Below, piece after piece: positions 11,901-19,520 of a stretch of DNA of 64,000 bases (positions are counted from its first letter, which is position 1; each line of letters starts with the position of its first letter). A model generated the notes under the pieces. It did not search any database, was not told the origin of the DNA, and saw only the letters and a program-made list of their open reading frames with translations. The position numbers were made by a program, and so were the translations under genes. This DNA comes from Spongiimicrobium salis (lineage in GTDB: Bacteria > Bacteroidota > Bacteroidia > Flavobacteriales > Flavobacteriaceae). The DNA lies in assembly GCF_043678055.1 (NCBI RefSeq), contig NZ_JBHEQA010000005.1, positions 186,001 to 250,000 of the forward strand, in the 5' to 3' direction.

Positions 11901-12226
11901 AATTGCCCAATGAAGCGCAATTGGCCCCTATCAATCAGATTTTAGCCAAGGATTTTGATGCAGATGGAAAATTGGATGTGGTCATTGGAGGGAATCTCTA
12001 TGCCTCCGAAGTGGAAACGCCAAGGGCAGATGCTGGAAAAGGCTTATTTTTAAAAGGAAATGGAAAGGGAGGTTTCGCTCCAATAATGGCAACGCGCAGT
12101 GGTCTGTTTACGGAGGGAGATGTCAAAGACTTGGCATTGATAAAAATTAAAGAAAAAGAATATATCCTCTCTGTCAAGAACAATGATTTTCTACAATTTA
12201 TTCGATACAATGCTCCCAGTTTATAG
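8903..12226 (+). CDS. VCBS/FG-GAP repeat lipoprotein with ASPIC/UnbV domain
   Basis: This is a large surface or periplasmic lipoprotein of unknown exact function that often accompanies SusCD pairs in marine Flavobacteriia. The 1107 residues start with a lipoprotein signal peptide (lipobox VCIAC). The body holds about 14 Asp-rich calcium-loop repeats such as DINNDGLAD, DVNNDGYLD, DYDKDGDLD, DLNNDGWPD and DFDADGKLD, typical of VCBS/FG-GAP beta-propeller blades. Between two propeller blocks, around residues 515-595, is an ASPIC/UnbV-type segment (LHFGLGQ, IKVSWPDGKEE). It lies on the same strand 141 bp after susD, behind that gene's terminator. It could bind substrate or scaffold the uptake complex; that role is inferred. 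No catalytic motif is visible. Confidence 0.9.
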   Translation: MKGIAYICCSLLILVCIACSGEQSKTVSEESRAIGKIFSKLDAASTGITFANVLTETDTLNYFTYPYLYMGGGVATGDINNDGLADLFFTGNMVSNRLYLNKGNLQFEDITEKAGIGGDDRWFTGTTMADVNNDGYLDIYCMVAGQSNPKDNLLYINNGDNTFTERAKEYGLNDIGNSVDASFFDYDKDGDLDVFVANYPITPFQYNSLNYRNRMDHVSDVETDNLYRNDNGHFTKVTEEAQVKVYSLSLSVTVSDLNNDGWPDMYVSNDFQSPDCMYINNQDGTFSNVIKESTEHTSFYGMGVDIADFNNDGFADILQMDMDAASNRRSKANMASMNPLMFENIERIGFQYQFMQNSLQVGNGVQKGNVPKFSDISRFAGLSSTDWSWAPLFADLDNDGWKDVFISNGTRREINNKDYFNALKGEKKNKDSLLIKSLRIPSEKIDNYVFRNKGNLTFERANDYWGLSHEGFSNGAVYVDLDNDGDLEIVTNNIDEAPSLFENTSATTNNYLSVRFKGAPKNEFGLGSKLVLTAGDLVQTQELTLSRGFQSSVAPQLHFGLGQIAKIDEIKVSWPDGKEEVIQGVAANQLLTLEYTNARVASAVTGNERMLFDSFSDTLAIYKHKENRYDDFKYEILLPHKTSQFGPGIAVGDINGDQLDDFYVGAASKYPGGLYFQQADGSFEQQKSQILLEDRQYEDMGALLFDPDNDGDNDLYIVSGGNEFKHDSPMLRDRLYINDGKGNFSKNISSLPWIISSGSRVYANDFDKDGDLDLFVGGRLVPTNYPAPANSYILENISTKGTPKFRDVTKKVAPQLTKLGLVTTANWVDYDQDGWTDLIVAGEWMPIRVFKNNQGKFNETSEILGLTDTTGWWFSLISEDFDNDGDIDLMAGNLGLNYKYKAQGDETFDVYFNDFDGNKRNDIVLSYYNDGEKYPVRGRECSSQQIPSIKKKFESYNEFSTATLTDVYDENKLERGLHYQVKSFASLYLENKNGKYIPHQLPNEAQLAPINQILAKDFDADGKLDVVIGGNLYASEVETPRADAGKGLFLKGNGKGGFAPIMATRSGLFTEGDVKDLALIKIKEKEYILSVKNNDFLQFIRYNAPSL

Positions 12227-12266
12227 TATGGGCTAGGAAGTATAGGCTATTAAAAAAAGGGAGATG

Positions 12267-12333
12267 AAAGTTTTGTTTAGGAAAGCTAAAAAGTTGGGTC
12301 GTATAACGACCCAACCTAAGCTAACCAAACTTT
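12267..12333. terminator. Structured convergent intergenic element, probable bidirectional terminator
   Basis: The core is a perfect 10-bp inverted repeat (GTTGGGTCGT, loop ATA, ACGACCCAAC) at 12293-12315. It is enclosed by outer complementary arms AAAGTTT (12267-12273) and AAACTTT (12327-12333). On the minus strand a run of eight T follows at 12259-12252, a few bases beyond the outer arm. It sits between the converging VCBS and BtuF-like genes, where a bidirectional terminator is expected. The nested shape is more elaborate than a simple hairpin. Confidence 0.55.
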
Positions 12334-12477
12334 AAAAATAACATGGTCCAATAAGATTTCTTGCCTTAAATCCTTATTGAAATTCATGCCATAAAAGTAG
12401 CAAGATGGACATCGGAACAATACAACAGATGAAGCAAAAAATGACACAAATGTTGTGGGAGTTTCCTTTTCAAGCTA

Positions 12478-13269
12478 TTATATCTCTTGTAACTGGGTAT
12501 GCAAGGCTTTGAAATAATCAAAGGCATGAATTAGGCGGGAGCCATACCAAGAAAAGTATTCCCCATCCACTAAAACAGCTTTAGCTTTGGTAGGCATCAA
12601 TTTTACCTCTTCAATATGTTTTTCTGAGAAAGGAAAGGGTTCTGAGGAAAGTAACAGGAAATCGGGCTTATGCTGATCTAACGCATTCATATCTATTTCC
12701 GGATAGCGTGCTATTGTACCAAAAATATTAACAAATCCATTAAGCTCTAAAAGGTGGTGAATGAACGTATTGTTTCCTACAGCCATCCATGGGTTTTTCC
12801 AAATAAAATACGCCACTCTTTTTTTAGATGTAGTAGAAACAAACTGTTTGAAATCAGCCACTCTATTATTTAGGATGGTACAGAGCGCTATAGCCTTGTC
12901 TTCGCATTGGAAGAGGACGCCATATTGCCTAATCAAATCCAACGTTTCATCAATTGTTGCAATATCGGCAACATGCACTGGATATTTTTTTTCCAAGGCA
13001 AGAACCATTTCCTTGGTATTTTCTTCCTTATTACAAAGAATAATATCTGGTTTTAAGGCATCGATCTTAGCCAATGAAATTTGCTTTGTTCCACCTACTA
13101 CGGTTTTATTCTTTCTAAGGTGTACCGGATGTATACAGAACTTGGTAACACCAACAATGTATTCTTCCAATCCTAAATCTACAAGAAGTTCCGTTTGGGA
13201 TGGATTTAGGCATATGATACGGGATGGTTTTTGAAGAAGATTTACTTTTCTTCCCATTTGATCTATCAT
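12478..13269 (-). CDS. BtuF-like helical-backbone metal/cobalamin receptor without signal peptide
   Basis: The 263 residues have the class III periplasmic-binding-protein fold (Peripla_BP_2) used for vitamin B12, haem and siderophore receptors. Family signs are IICLNPSQTELLVDLGLEEYIVG, split here as IICLNPSQTE and LLVDLGLEEYIVG, then KPDIILCNKEENTKE and the C-terminal HKPDFLLLSSEPFPF. The usual signal peptide is absent: the protein begins MIDQMGRKV, the first strand of the fold. No ATG, GTG or TTG occurs between this ATG and the in-frame TAA of the upstream gene 45 bp before it. Either it stays in the cytoplasm or it is exported unusually. No BtuC/BtuD genes are nearby. Binding to B12 is not demonstrable from sequence. 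Confidence 0.8.
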   Translation of the reverse strand: MIDQMGRKVNLLQKPSRIICLNPSQTELLVDLGLEEYIVGVTKFCIHPVHLRKNKTVVGGTKQISLAKIDALKPDIILCNKEENTKEMVLALEKKYPVHVADIATIDETLDLIRQYGVLFQCEDKAIALCTILNNRVADFKQFVSTTSKKRVAYFIWKNPWMAVGNNTFIHHLLELNGFVNIFGTIARYPEIDMNALDQHKPDFLLLSSEPFPFSEKHIEEVKLMPTKAKAVLVDGEYFSWYGSRLIHAFDYFKALHTQLQEI

Positions 13270-13314
13270 AGACTCTTCTGTTAAGTGAATACCGCAATCG
13301 TGCGATATCCGTTT

Positions 13315-14031
13315 TTACATCTTGAGGAGGTCCTTCATTTTATCCTCAATTTTTTTCCTGTGAAAATTGATTTGTCTTTCTATGATGATGCCTTCTGAAT
13401 TAATTAAATACACCATGTTAGGGGCTTGCCCGTACAAGGTCCAATAGTCATTTTCAGGATTGTCCAAAAGAATTTTAGGTTGTATTTTAAATTTTTCCTT
13501 CCATTGCCTGGACAATGTTTTACGTTCGCCATAGGTCTCAGGTTTCTTGGCCGCGATACTATCCCTAAGGTTTTCTGAACGAATCCAAATGCTATTTTCT
13601 CGAGAATACGGGCTTGGATGGTTCATGGGATGGGCCTCCATAGTATAGATTATAAAGATATCGATTTTGGAACCGTACTTTTGGTAGAGTGCATCTATTT
13701 TGGGCAATGATCGTCTGCTTAAATCACAAGTATAGCTTCCATTGACTAACAATATGGGACGTCCTTTCTTAAGTTGTTCGGATAAATTGAAGATATCCCC
13801 TTCAACCGAATGAATAGTGAAATCTGGAGCTAAGATTCCTTTTTTGGGCATGATGGAATCCCATATGCCAAAATAATCACTTTGCTTTACAGCTTCTGAT
13901 ACCTGAAAATGGAGAAGATCACTGTCAGTAGGTCTGGAAATGTCCTTCTTGGATGTGGTACATTGCACAAGAGCCAGCGTAGCGATAAAAAATATCAAAA
14001 TAAAACGAAATCCTAATACGTTCTTCGTCAT
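13315..14031 (-). CDS. Deiodinase-like thioredoxin-fold lipoprotein with Cys at the Sec position
   Basis: The 238 residues begin with a lipoprotein signal (lipobox LALVQC), so the protein should be anchored in an envelope membrane. A thioredoxin-like domain starts near residue 70 (APDFTIHSVEG). The segment PILLVNGSYTCDLSRRSLP and the later YTMEAHPMNHPSPY resemble iodothyronine deiodinase motifs, in which a selenocysteine sits in a GSxTU core and an EAHP motif follows. Here the U position is Cys (TGT or TGC, not TGA), and no resolving CxxC is visible. It probably acts as a thiol oxidoreductase; deiodination is not implied. It is in the same operon as, and upstream of, the BtuF-like gene and 13 bp downstream of the alpha/beta hydrolase gene. 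Confidence 0.7.
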   Translation of the reverse strand: MTKNVLGFRFILIFFIATLALVQCTTSKKDISRPTDSDLLHFQVSEAVKQSDYFGIWDSIMPKKGILAPDFTIHSVEGDIFNLSEQLKKGRPILLVNGSYTCDLSRRSLPKIDALYQKYGSKIDIFIIYTMEAHPMNHPSPYSRENSIWIRSENLRDSIAAKKPETYGERKTLSRQWKEKFKIQPKILLDNPENDYWTLYGQAPNMVYLINSEGIIIERQINFHRKKIEDKMKDLLKM

Positions 14032-14044
14032 TTCAAGATTTCAG

Positions 14045-15007
14045 TTAAGGATTAAACCTATTGATAAACCCACTAAAGGCTTGGATAAAATGGGGACGAG
14101 GCCTTTCCATAAATGCGGCATGATCTCCTCCGCTAATGACCACCCAACTCTTATCTGCTGTTTTTAAGCGTGTAAACAATTTTGTTTGTCGATCCGTGGG
14201 ACCAATGGGGTCCAATTCCCCTTGTAGTACCAACACCGGCAGTTCAAGGGTGGTGGGTGCAATTTGATTGTACTCGTTCAAGTTTTTCCAATCCACTTTT
14301 ATAGGGTCCGCTTGTAAGGCTACGTTCACATAAGTGTCAATGGCCTTTTGACTAATACTGCCCGGAACAATAAAGTCGCTGGCCGCAGCTTCCGGGGTAT
14401 TTACTATTTTGGCCAAACGATGATCTTTAGGATCTTCAGGGATACGATTATCCAAATCTAACCAAAAACCAAAGAGACTAAGGCTGGCGATATGATCCGT
14501 TTTTTGCTGAGCGGCCAAAAGAGATATCGTAGATCCCATGGACCACCCAAATAAATGCACTTTAGCCCTATGCTGTTTTTCGGAAATCCATTGTAGAACC
14601 TCATGTACATCTTTGGCGGCCTTATTAGGGGTATTCCATTCCGTACTGTCCCTGGGCGTACCGCCATAACCCCTAAGATCAATGGCATAGGTAGCATAAC
14701 CTTCGGCAACCATTCCATCCATTAAGGAAAGGTCTTCCCCTTCCACTTGTAGATCAAAATCAGGAACACCGCTCCAAGTCCTTCCATGAACAAATAGAAT
14801 TGCTCCTTTGGGGTTTGTTGGACTCTTTTCCCAAACAGCCAAAGGATGCCCATCGGAGAGAACGGTATGCTGAATTAATGTAGCTTTCACAGGGGCTTTT
14901 TCCTTTTGATGTATAGAAGCGTCCGTTTCTTTGACTTCTCCTTTACAGGAACCAAGGAACAATGTAACAATGATGGGAAAAAGAAGGGTTCTGAATAGGA
15001 ATTTCAT
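14045..15007 (-). CDS. Alpha/beta hydrolase lipoprotein
   Basis: This is a probable envelope-anchored esterase or lipase-like hydrolase. I chose the ATG at 15007, not the upstream one at 15037, because it directly begins a lipoprotein signal peptide (MKFLFRTLLFPIIVTLFLGSC). The mature part shows the oxyanion HGRTW motif (LFVHGRTWSGVPDF), the nucleophile elbow GWSMGS, the acid region LQGELDPIGP and the catalytic His in GGDHAAFMERP. That is a complete Ser-Asp-His triad. The length of about 320 residues is normal. It precedes the deiodinase-like gene by 13 bp, which suggests co-transcription. The substrate is unknown. Confidence 0.85.
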   Translation of the reverse strand: MKFLFRTLLFPIIVTLFLGSCKGEVKETDASIHQKEKAPVKATLIQHTVLSDGHPLAVWEKSPTNPKGAILFVHGRTWSGVPDFDLQVEGEDLSLMDGMVAEGYATYAIDLRGYGGTPRDSTEWNTPNKAAKDVHEVLQWISEKQHRAKVHLFGWSMGSTISLLAAQQKTDHIASLSLFGFWLDLDNRIPEDPKDHRLAKIVNTPEAAASDFIVPGSISQKAIDTYVNVALQADPIKVDWKNLNEYNQIAPTTLELPVLVLQGELDPIGPTDRQTKLFTRLKTADKSWVVISGGDHAAFMERPRPHFIQAFSGFINRFNP

Positions 15008-15117
15008 ATTGATTTTTTTAGCGTAAAAGAACAGCATTTCAAAGATCAGCGAAATATATTGTTTTTAAAAGGAATTCTTCTTTTTTAAACCATAGGAATT
15101 CCGTTTTAGTCACGATA

Positions 15118-15942
15118 TCATAGGGACTCTTGATCTTTTGGAAAAATAGAATGAAACTTGGGAAGGAGATCCTTCTTAAAAACCATTCTTTTTCCCGTGA
15201 TAGGATGGGGCAACTCCAAAGAGAAGGCATGTAGGTATAACCCCTTGCCCTTGAGAATAAGGGGAGTTTGGCCATAGTGTTGATCCCCTAAAATGGGATT
15301 GCCCAGACCTGCTAAATGTATCCGCAATTGATGCCTTCTTCCCGTTTTAGGGGATAGGGATACCAAATTCAATTTCCCAAATCGTGCAGAGGGTACTGTT
15401 TTTAAGACCGTATAGTCAGAATGCGCTTTCTTTGTATGAATAGGAGTGGTTAAAGATCCTTGAAGTGGCATGTCCCCTATAGTAATGGCCAAATACGTTT
15501 TAGAGACCTGTTGCTGTTCAAAAAGACTATTTAAAGCAGTGATACTAGAACTTGTTTTTCCCACAAGCAATACTCCGGTAGTAGGATAATCCAAACGATG
15601 CACGGGCTGCGGCCTAACGGCATCCAACTTAGCGCTTTGGTTTAGATTTTGTTCCAGAGCATTGGAAATGGTTCTAAAATGATTCCCGCTGACTAGAATT
15701 CCAGCAGGCTTATGAATAACGGCAAGGTCATCATCTTCATAAAGAACTTCAAGGGGCATAACGAGCTGTTTTCCAGATGAAATAGGGGCAGGGGCATGGA
15801 GCGTGATGATTTCATTCCCTCTAATCTGTATGGCAGTGGAAGCTTCTTTTCCATTGACAAAAACCCTTCCTTTTTTTATTGCTTTTTTTAAGGCAGATTT
15901 TGTTGGGACAGTACTAAAAATACCCACTCCATATTCTTGCAA
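15118..15942 (-). CDS. RluA-family RNA pseudouridine synthase
   Basis: This enzyme converts uridine to pseudouridine in rRNA or tRNA. The 274 residues have an S4-like RNA-binding start (ALKKAIKKGRVFVNGKEA, about 18-35). The catalytic domain carries the RluA signature HRLDYPTTGVLLVGKT (catalytic Asp near 113) and the later TGRRHQLRIHLAGLGNPILGD, split as TGRRHQLRIHLA and GNPILGD. The length is typical for RluA-type enzymes. The exact target nucleotide is not predictable. It is followed after 110 bp by the hydrolase gene and preceded by a decarboxylase gene ending 46 bp upstream. Confidence 0.9.
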   Translation of the reverse strand: MQEYGVGIFSTVPTKSALKKAIKKGRVFVNGKEASTAIQIRGNEIITLHAPAPISSGKQLVMPLEVLYEDDDLAVIHKPAGILVSGNHFRTISNALEQNLNQSAKLDAVRPQPVHRLDYPTTGVLLVGKTSSSITALNSLFEQQQVSKTYLAITIGDMPLQGSLTTPIHTKKAHSDYTVLKTVPSARFGKLNLVSLSPKTGRRHQLRIHLAGLGNPILGDQHYGQTPLILKGKGLYLHAFSLELPHPITGKRMVFKKDLLPKFHSIFPKDQESL

Positions 15943-15988
15943 ACGGATTGGCTTTTCTTGAAAAGGAACAATATGCGTTTCGATAATT

Positions 15989-17425
15989 CTAGGTTTTAAG
16001 GAGCACGATTTCCGCTGCCTTTGCTGTAATCAAGGCCCAAGCATTTTCTATATGTTCTCGTTCTACATGGGTTTGTCCTATGGACATTCTCAAGGTATAA
16101 ATACCGTTCACTACAGTGTGGGTCAGGTAGATGCGGCCTGTTGCATTTAGTTCATGTAATAGTGTTTTGTTTATGGTATTCAAGCTATGGACATCCTGAA
16201 TAGTGTCTGGAGCAAAGTGAAAGCATACCAAATTCATACTTCGGGCTACGACCAATTGAAAGTTGGGCGATTTTACAATTTGATTTTCCAGCCATTTGGC
16301 CAATTCAATATGGTAACGAAGTTTCTTTTGTAATCCCTCCAAACCATAATATCTGAGTACAAACCATAGTTTTAAGGAACGAAAACGCCTTCCTAGAGGA
16401 ATGCCCCAGTCAGAATGATTATTGACTTTTCCATCCGTGTTTGTTTTGAGATACTCGGGCAATATGGCAAATGTATGGACCAAGGCCTCTTTATCTTTGA
16501 CAAAATAGGCCGAACAATCAAAGTTCGTAAATAGCCATTTATGTGGATTAAAGACAAAACTATCGGCCTTTTCTATACCAGACAGCAATGCTCGATATTC
16601 CGGTAATAATAGGGCAGAACCGGCATAAGCCGCATCTATATGTAGCCAAATATTGAATTTTTTAGCAATTGCCGCAATTTCTGCCAAAGGGTCCATAGCT
16701 AGAGTTCCTGTAGTGCCTAAAGCACTAACAATACATAGGGGCTCATATCCATTTTGAATATCCTCTTGAATACTTTCCAGCAATACTTCTGTTCGCAATT
16801 GAAGCTGGGCATTGGTGGGTATTTTTATCACATTATGCTTTCCTATTCCTGCTATTTTAGCCCCTTTTTCAATAGAGGAATGGGTTTCTTCCGAACAATA
16901 AATGCGAAACTTTGTAAACCCCTCAAAGCCTTTTTTGTTGACTTGATGCTTGGATTTTTGCTCCCTAGCCGTAATGATCGACGCCAAGGTAGCGGATGAA
17001 GCGGAATCCTGGATCACTCCAGTCCAATGCTCCGGAATTCCCATAGGTTTTTTAAGCCATTCCATTACTTTTTCTTCCAACTCCGTGGAGGCAGGGGAGG
17101 TATCCCATTTCATGCCTTGTACGCCCAGGGTCGCCGTCAACATTTCCGCCAATAGGGATGGCGTACTGGTATTGGCCTGAAAATAGGCGAAAAAATTAGG
17201 GTTTTGCCAATGTGTCACCCCTGGAAGAATAATGTTTTTGAAATCGCTGAAAATAATGTCCAAAGACTCTCCTTCCTCTGGAATGCTCCCCTGAAGTTGA
17301 TGGTATATTTCCTTGGGATATACTTGGGATTTAACGGGATAATCCTCAACATTATCCATATAATCTGCCATCCAATCTACAAATTGATAGGCATATTTTC
17401 GAAATTCTTTGGAGCGCTGACTCAT
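15989..17425 (-). CDS. Group II PLP-dependent decarboxylase (aromatic amino acid decarboxylase-like)
   Basis: This is probably a pyridoxal-phosphate enzyme that decarboxylates an aromatic amino acid to an amine. The 478 residues show the family's N-terminal dimer region (YQFVDWMADYMDNVEDYPV), the ligand segment WQNPNFFAYF, the cofactor-site motif HIDAAYAGSALLLPEYR, and the Schiff-base Lys in FNPHKWLFTNFDCSA (near residue 296). The length matches aromatic-L-amino-acid decarboxylases. A second, more distant group II decarboxylase is encoded at 31257-32699. Nothing nearby identifies the substrate. The upstream 199 bp hold no clear promoter motif. Confidence 0.85.
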   Translation of the reverse strand: MSQRSKEFRKYAYQFVDWMADYMDNVEDYPVKSQVYPKEIYHQLQGSIPEEGESLDIIFSDFKNIILPGVTHWQNPNFFAYFQANTSTPSLLAEMLTATLGVQGMKWDTSPASTELEEKVMEWLKKPMGIPEHWTGVIQDSASSATLASIITAREQKSKHQVNKKGFEGFTKFRIYCSEETHSSIEKGAKIAGIGKHNVIKIPTNAQLQLRTEVLLESIQEDIQNGYEPLCIVSALGTTGTLAMDPLAEIAAIAKKFNIWLHIDAAYAGSALLLPEYRALLSGIEKADSFVFNPHKWLFTNFDCSAYFVKDKEALVHTFAILPEYLKTNTDGKVNNHSDWGIPLGRRFRSLKLWFVLRYYGLEGLQKKLRYHIELAKWLENQIVKSPNFQLVVARSMNLVCFHFAPDTIQDVHSLNTINKTLLHELNATGRIYLTHTVVNGIYTLRMSIGQTHVEREHIENAWALITAKAAEIVLLKT

Positions 17426-17624
17426 ATAAAAAGTTGATGTTTTGAATAGCTGGATATAAAAGATACCCTAAAGATACTGGATTATAGCTCATGGCATAGT
17501 TCAAATGCGCAATTTGTATCAAGGTAAATTCTAAAGATTGTTCCTTGAGAAGTTAAAAATTCTTGTGTTCTTGCCCACTTTCCCATTTGCACAGGAGAAA
17601 GCAGTTTTAGGGGAGTTTAGATTA

Positions 17625-18668
17625 TTATGCGAAGGAATTAATGACCTGCATTCCCGTATGTTCAAAATTACCCATTTGCGGTAGGGCAATAGTGGCCTCT
17701 TCCAGGCTGATGGTCTTTGCGATTAATTTTTGTGGCTGCAATTTTCCATGCTTGATCATTTCTAAAAGTTCTGGATATTTATAAGCTTGCATCCCATGGC
17801 TTCCCAAAATTTCCAGTTCATTGGCCAACACCTGATCCATAGGTATTTTAGGATGTTGATGATCTCCAGTCATTAGGCCAACCTGAAGATGCTTTCCCCT
17901 TTTGCGCAAATTGGCTACCGAATTAAAACAAGTGGTGGCACTCCCAAGAGCATCCATGGAAACATGAACGCCACCTTTGGTCAATTCACGGATGTGCCCA
18001 ACAACATCCTCTTGGGTTTTGGCATTGACCGTTGCAACGGCTCCCAATTCCTTTGCCAAGTTTAAGGTAACATCATCAATATCCACAGCGATTACCTGTG
18101 CTCCTAGGGCATTGGCGATCATAATTGCCGATAAGCCTACACCGCCACATCCGTGTATGGCCACAAATTGCCCAGCACTTACTTTTCCTTGTGCTACAAT
18201 TGCCCTGAAGGAAGTGATAAATCTGCAGCCTAAAGTGGCTGCGGTAACATCATTGATTTCCTCCGGTAACACTACCAAGTTGGTATCTGCCCGATCTAAG
18301 GCCACATATTCTGCAAACGATCCCCAATGGGTGAATCCAGGTTGGGATTGGTGATCGCACACTTGGTGGTTTCCGGAAATACATTCCCCGCAATGCCCAC
18401 ATCCGCAAACAAAAGGCACCGTAACCCGATCTCCAATAGTAAAATTGCGTACATCCTTGCCAATGGCAGCTACGGTTCCGGCCAATTCATGACCTGGTAC
18501 ATGCGGTAAGTTGATATCGGTGTCGTGTCCCATCCATCCATGCCAGTCACTACGGCAAAGGCCAGTGGCTTTGACCTCGATGACCACGCCGTGACCTTTG
18601 GGTGTTGGATCGGGTACATTTTTTAACTCAATTGGACCTTGAAATTTTTCAAAAACTGCTGCCTTCAT
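17625..18668 (-). CDS. Zinc-dependent alcohol dehydrogenase (MDR family)
   Basis: This is an NAD(P)-dependent medium-chain dehydrogenase/reductase of 347 residues, the normal length. The N-terminal GroES-like domain has the catalytic zinc region GLCRSDWHGWMGH and the PGHELAG motif. The structural zinc site has four cysteines in CGCGHCGECISGNHQVCDH. The Rossmann motif is GCGGVGLSAIMIANALGAQV. It closes a tightly packed minus-strand run (M1 peptidase, arginase-like, TraB-like, this gene) with a 45-bp gap to the gene before it. The natural alcohol or aldehyde substrate is unknown. Confidence 0.9.
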   Translation of the reverse strand: MKAAVFEKFQGPIELKNVPDPTPKGHGVVIEVKATGLCRSDWHGWMGHDTDINLPHVPGHELAGTVAAIGKDVRNFTIGDRVTVPFVCGCGHCGECISGNHQVCDHQSQPGFTHWGSFAEYVALDRADTNLVVLPEEINDVTAATLGCRFITSFRAIVAQGKVSAGQFVAIHGCGGVGLSAIMIANALGAQVIAVDIDDVTLNLAKELGAVATVNAKTQEDVVGHIRELTKGGVHVSMDALGSATTCFNSVANLRKRGKHLQVGLMTGDHQHPKIPMDQVLANELEILGSHGMQAYKYPELLEMIKHGKLQPQKLIAKTISLEEATIALPQMGNFEHTGMQVINSFA

Positions 18669-18713
18669 AAAATGCTATTTAGAAAGGGATATTAACGTTA
18701 CATGATAAAGTGG

Positions 18714-19496
18714 TTATTGGATAGCATCCAAAAAAGGTTTCATTTCCAAAAGGGAAATATCATCGCGTTTGCGCAATTGTCGCAAGAACCATCCTTTGTG
18801 TCCGGCACCATAAATAATAAGCACTCTTTTTCCTTCGTAGCGGTGTTTTTCCAACGCTTTTTCAATATTCCAATAGTGGGCAATATTAATATTTTCCCAG
18901 CCACCAAGACCTAGTTCTACATTGAACAATTTGTTGTATACCTGAAGGCTAATATCTTGGATACTGTCATAGGTGTGGGTATGGATAAAGTAGGGGTCAT
19001 TTACTTTTCCAGTACTTCTATACACAGAGTCCGAAAGTTGATTGGCTTCCGTATAAGCTTTCCAATCTGCCGTTCTGGAACTGTCCCTGCTTATTGCCCG
19101 TAATTTTTGTTGTCGTTCCTGGGCCATGGGAAGTGTCCATCCGGCGGTTGGAATAATCTCAAAATCCATTTCCTTGGTCAAAGGAAAAACAACATCAACA
19201 TACTCTGGAAAGCGCAAAACGCGGGGCTCCGAAATACTGTCGTCCCGTTGAAAACCCTCCATGGCAGCATCAAAACGATCAGGTGGAATTTCAGCAAGAA
19301 TGTAATCGGGTTTTATTTCGCGTATAAGTTTATCCAAATAATCGGTGTTGTAGATACTATCGGTTCTATGTCCACTATGAATGGCTCCTAAAACCAGCAC
19401 CTCATTTTTGGGGTTATCCGTATTTTGTGTAGCCCCATTGGAACCACAAGCCCCGACGAGAAGCAAAGAACTGAGAAAGAAGAGATATTTAGACAT
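18714..19496 (-). CDS. TraB/DUF5694-like lipoprotein
   Basis: The 260 residues start with a lipoprotein signal (lipobox LVGAC). The mature domain opens with EVLVLGAIHSGHRTD, then PDYILAEIPPDRFDAAMEGF, and ends with RVLIIYGAGHKGWFLRQL. This pattern of a His-containing first strand, an Asp/Glu-rich second strand and a terminal GAGH motif is that of TraB/TIKI-related proteins, which include metal-dependent peptidase-like members. The assignment is by pattern and the activity is unproven. It lies 24 bp after the arginase-like gene and 45 bp before the alcohol dehydrogenase gene, in one likely operon. Confidence 0.65.
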   Translation of the reverse strand: MSKYLFFLSSLLLVGACGSNGATQNTDNPKNEVLVLGAIHSGHRTDSIYNTDYLDKLIREIKPDYILAEIPPDRFDAAMEGFQRDDSISEPRVLRFPEYVDVVFPLTKEMDFEIIPTAGWTLPMAQERQQKLRAISRDSSRTADWKAYTEANQLSDSVYRSTGKVNDPYFIHTHTYDSIQDISLQVYNKLFNVELGLGGWENINIAHYWNIEKALEKHRYEGKRVLIIYGAGHKGWFLRQLRKRDDISLLEMKPFLDAIQ

Positions 19497-19520
19497 CTTC
19501 GGTTGTTTTTTATAGGATAC

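Noticed and set aside
12405..12512. A 35-codon plus-strand frame beginning MDIGTIQQMKQK.
   Set aside because: It overlaps the 3' end of the BtuF-like gene, has no promoter or recognisable motif, and its length is within chance expectation.
12761..13234. A 157-codon frame antisense to the BtuF-like gene.
   Set aside because: It lies wholly within a well-supported gene on the other strand, and its translation shows no domain.
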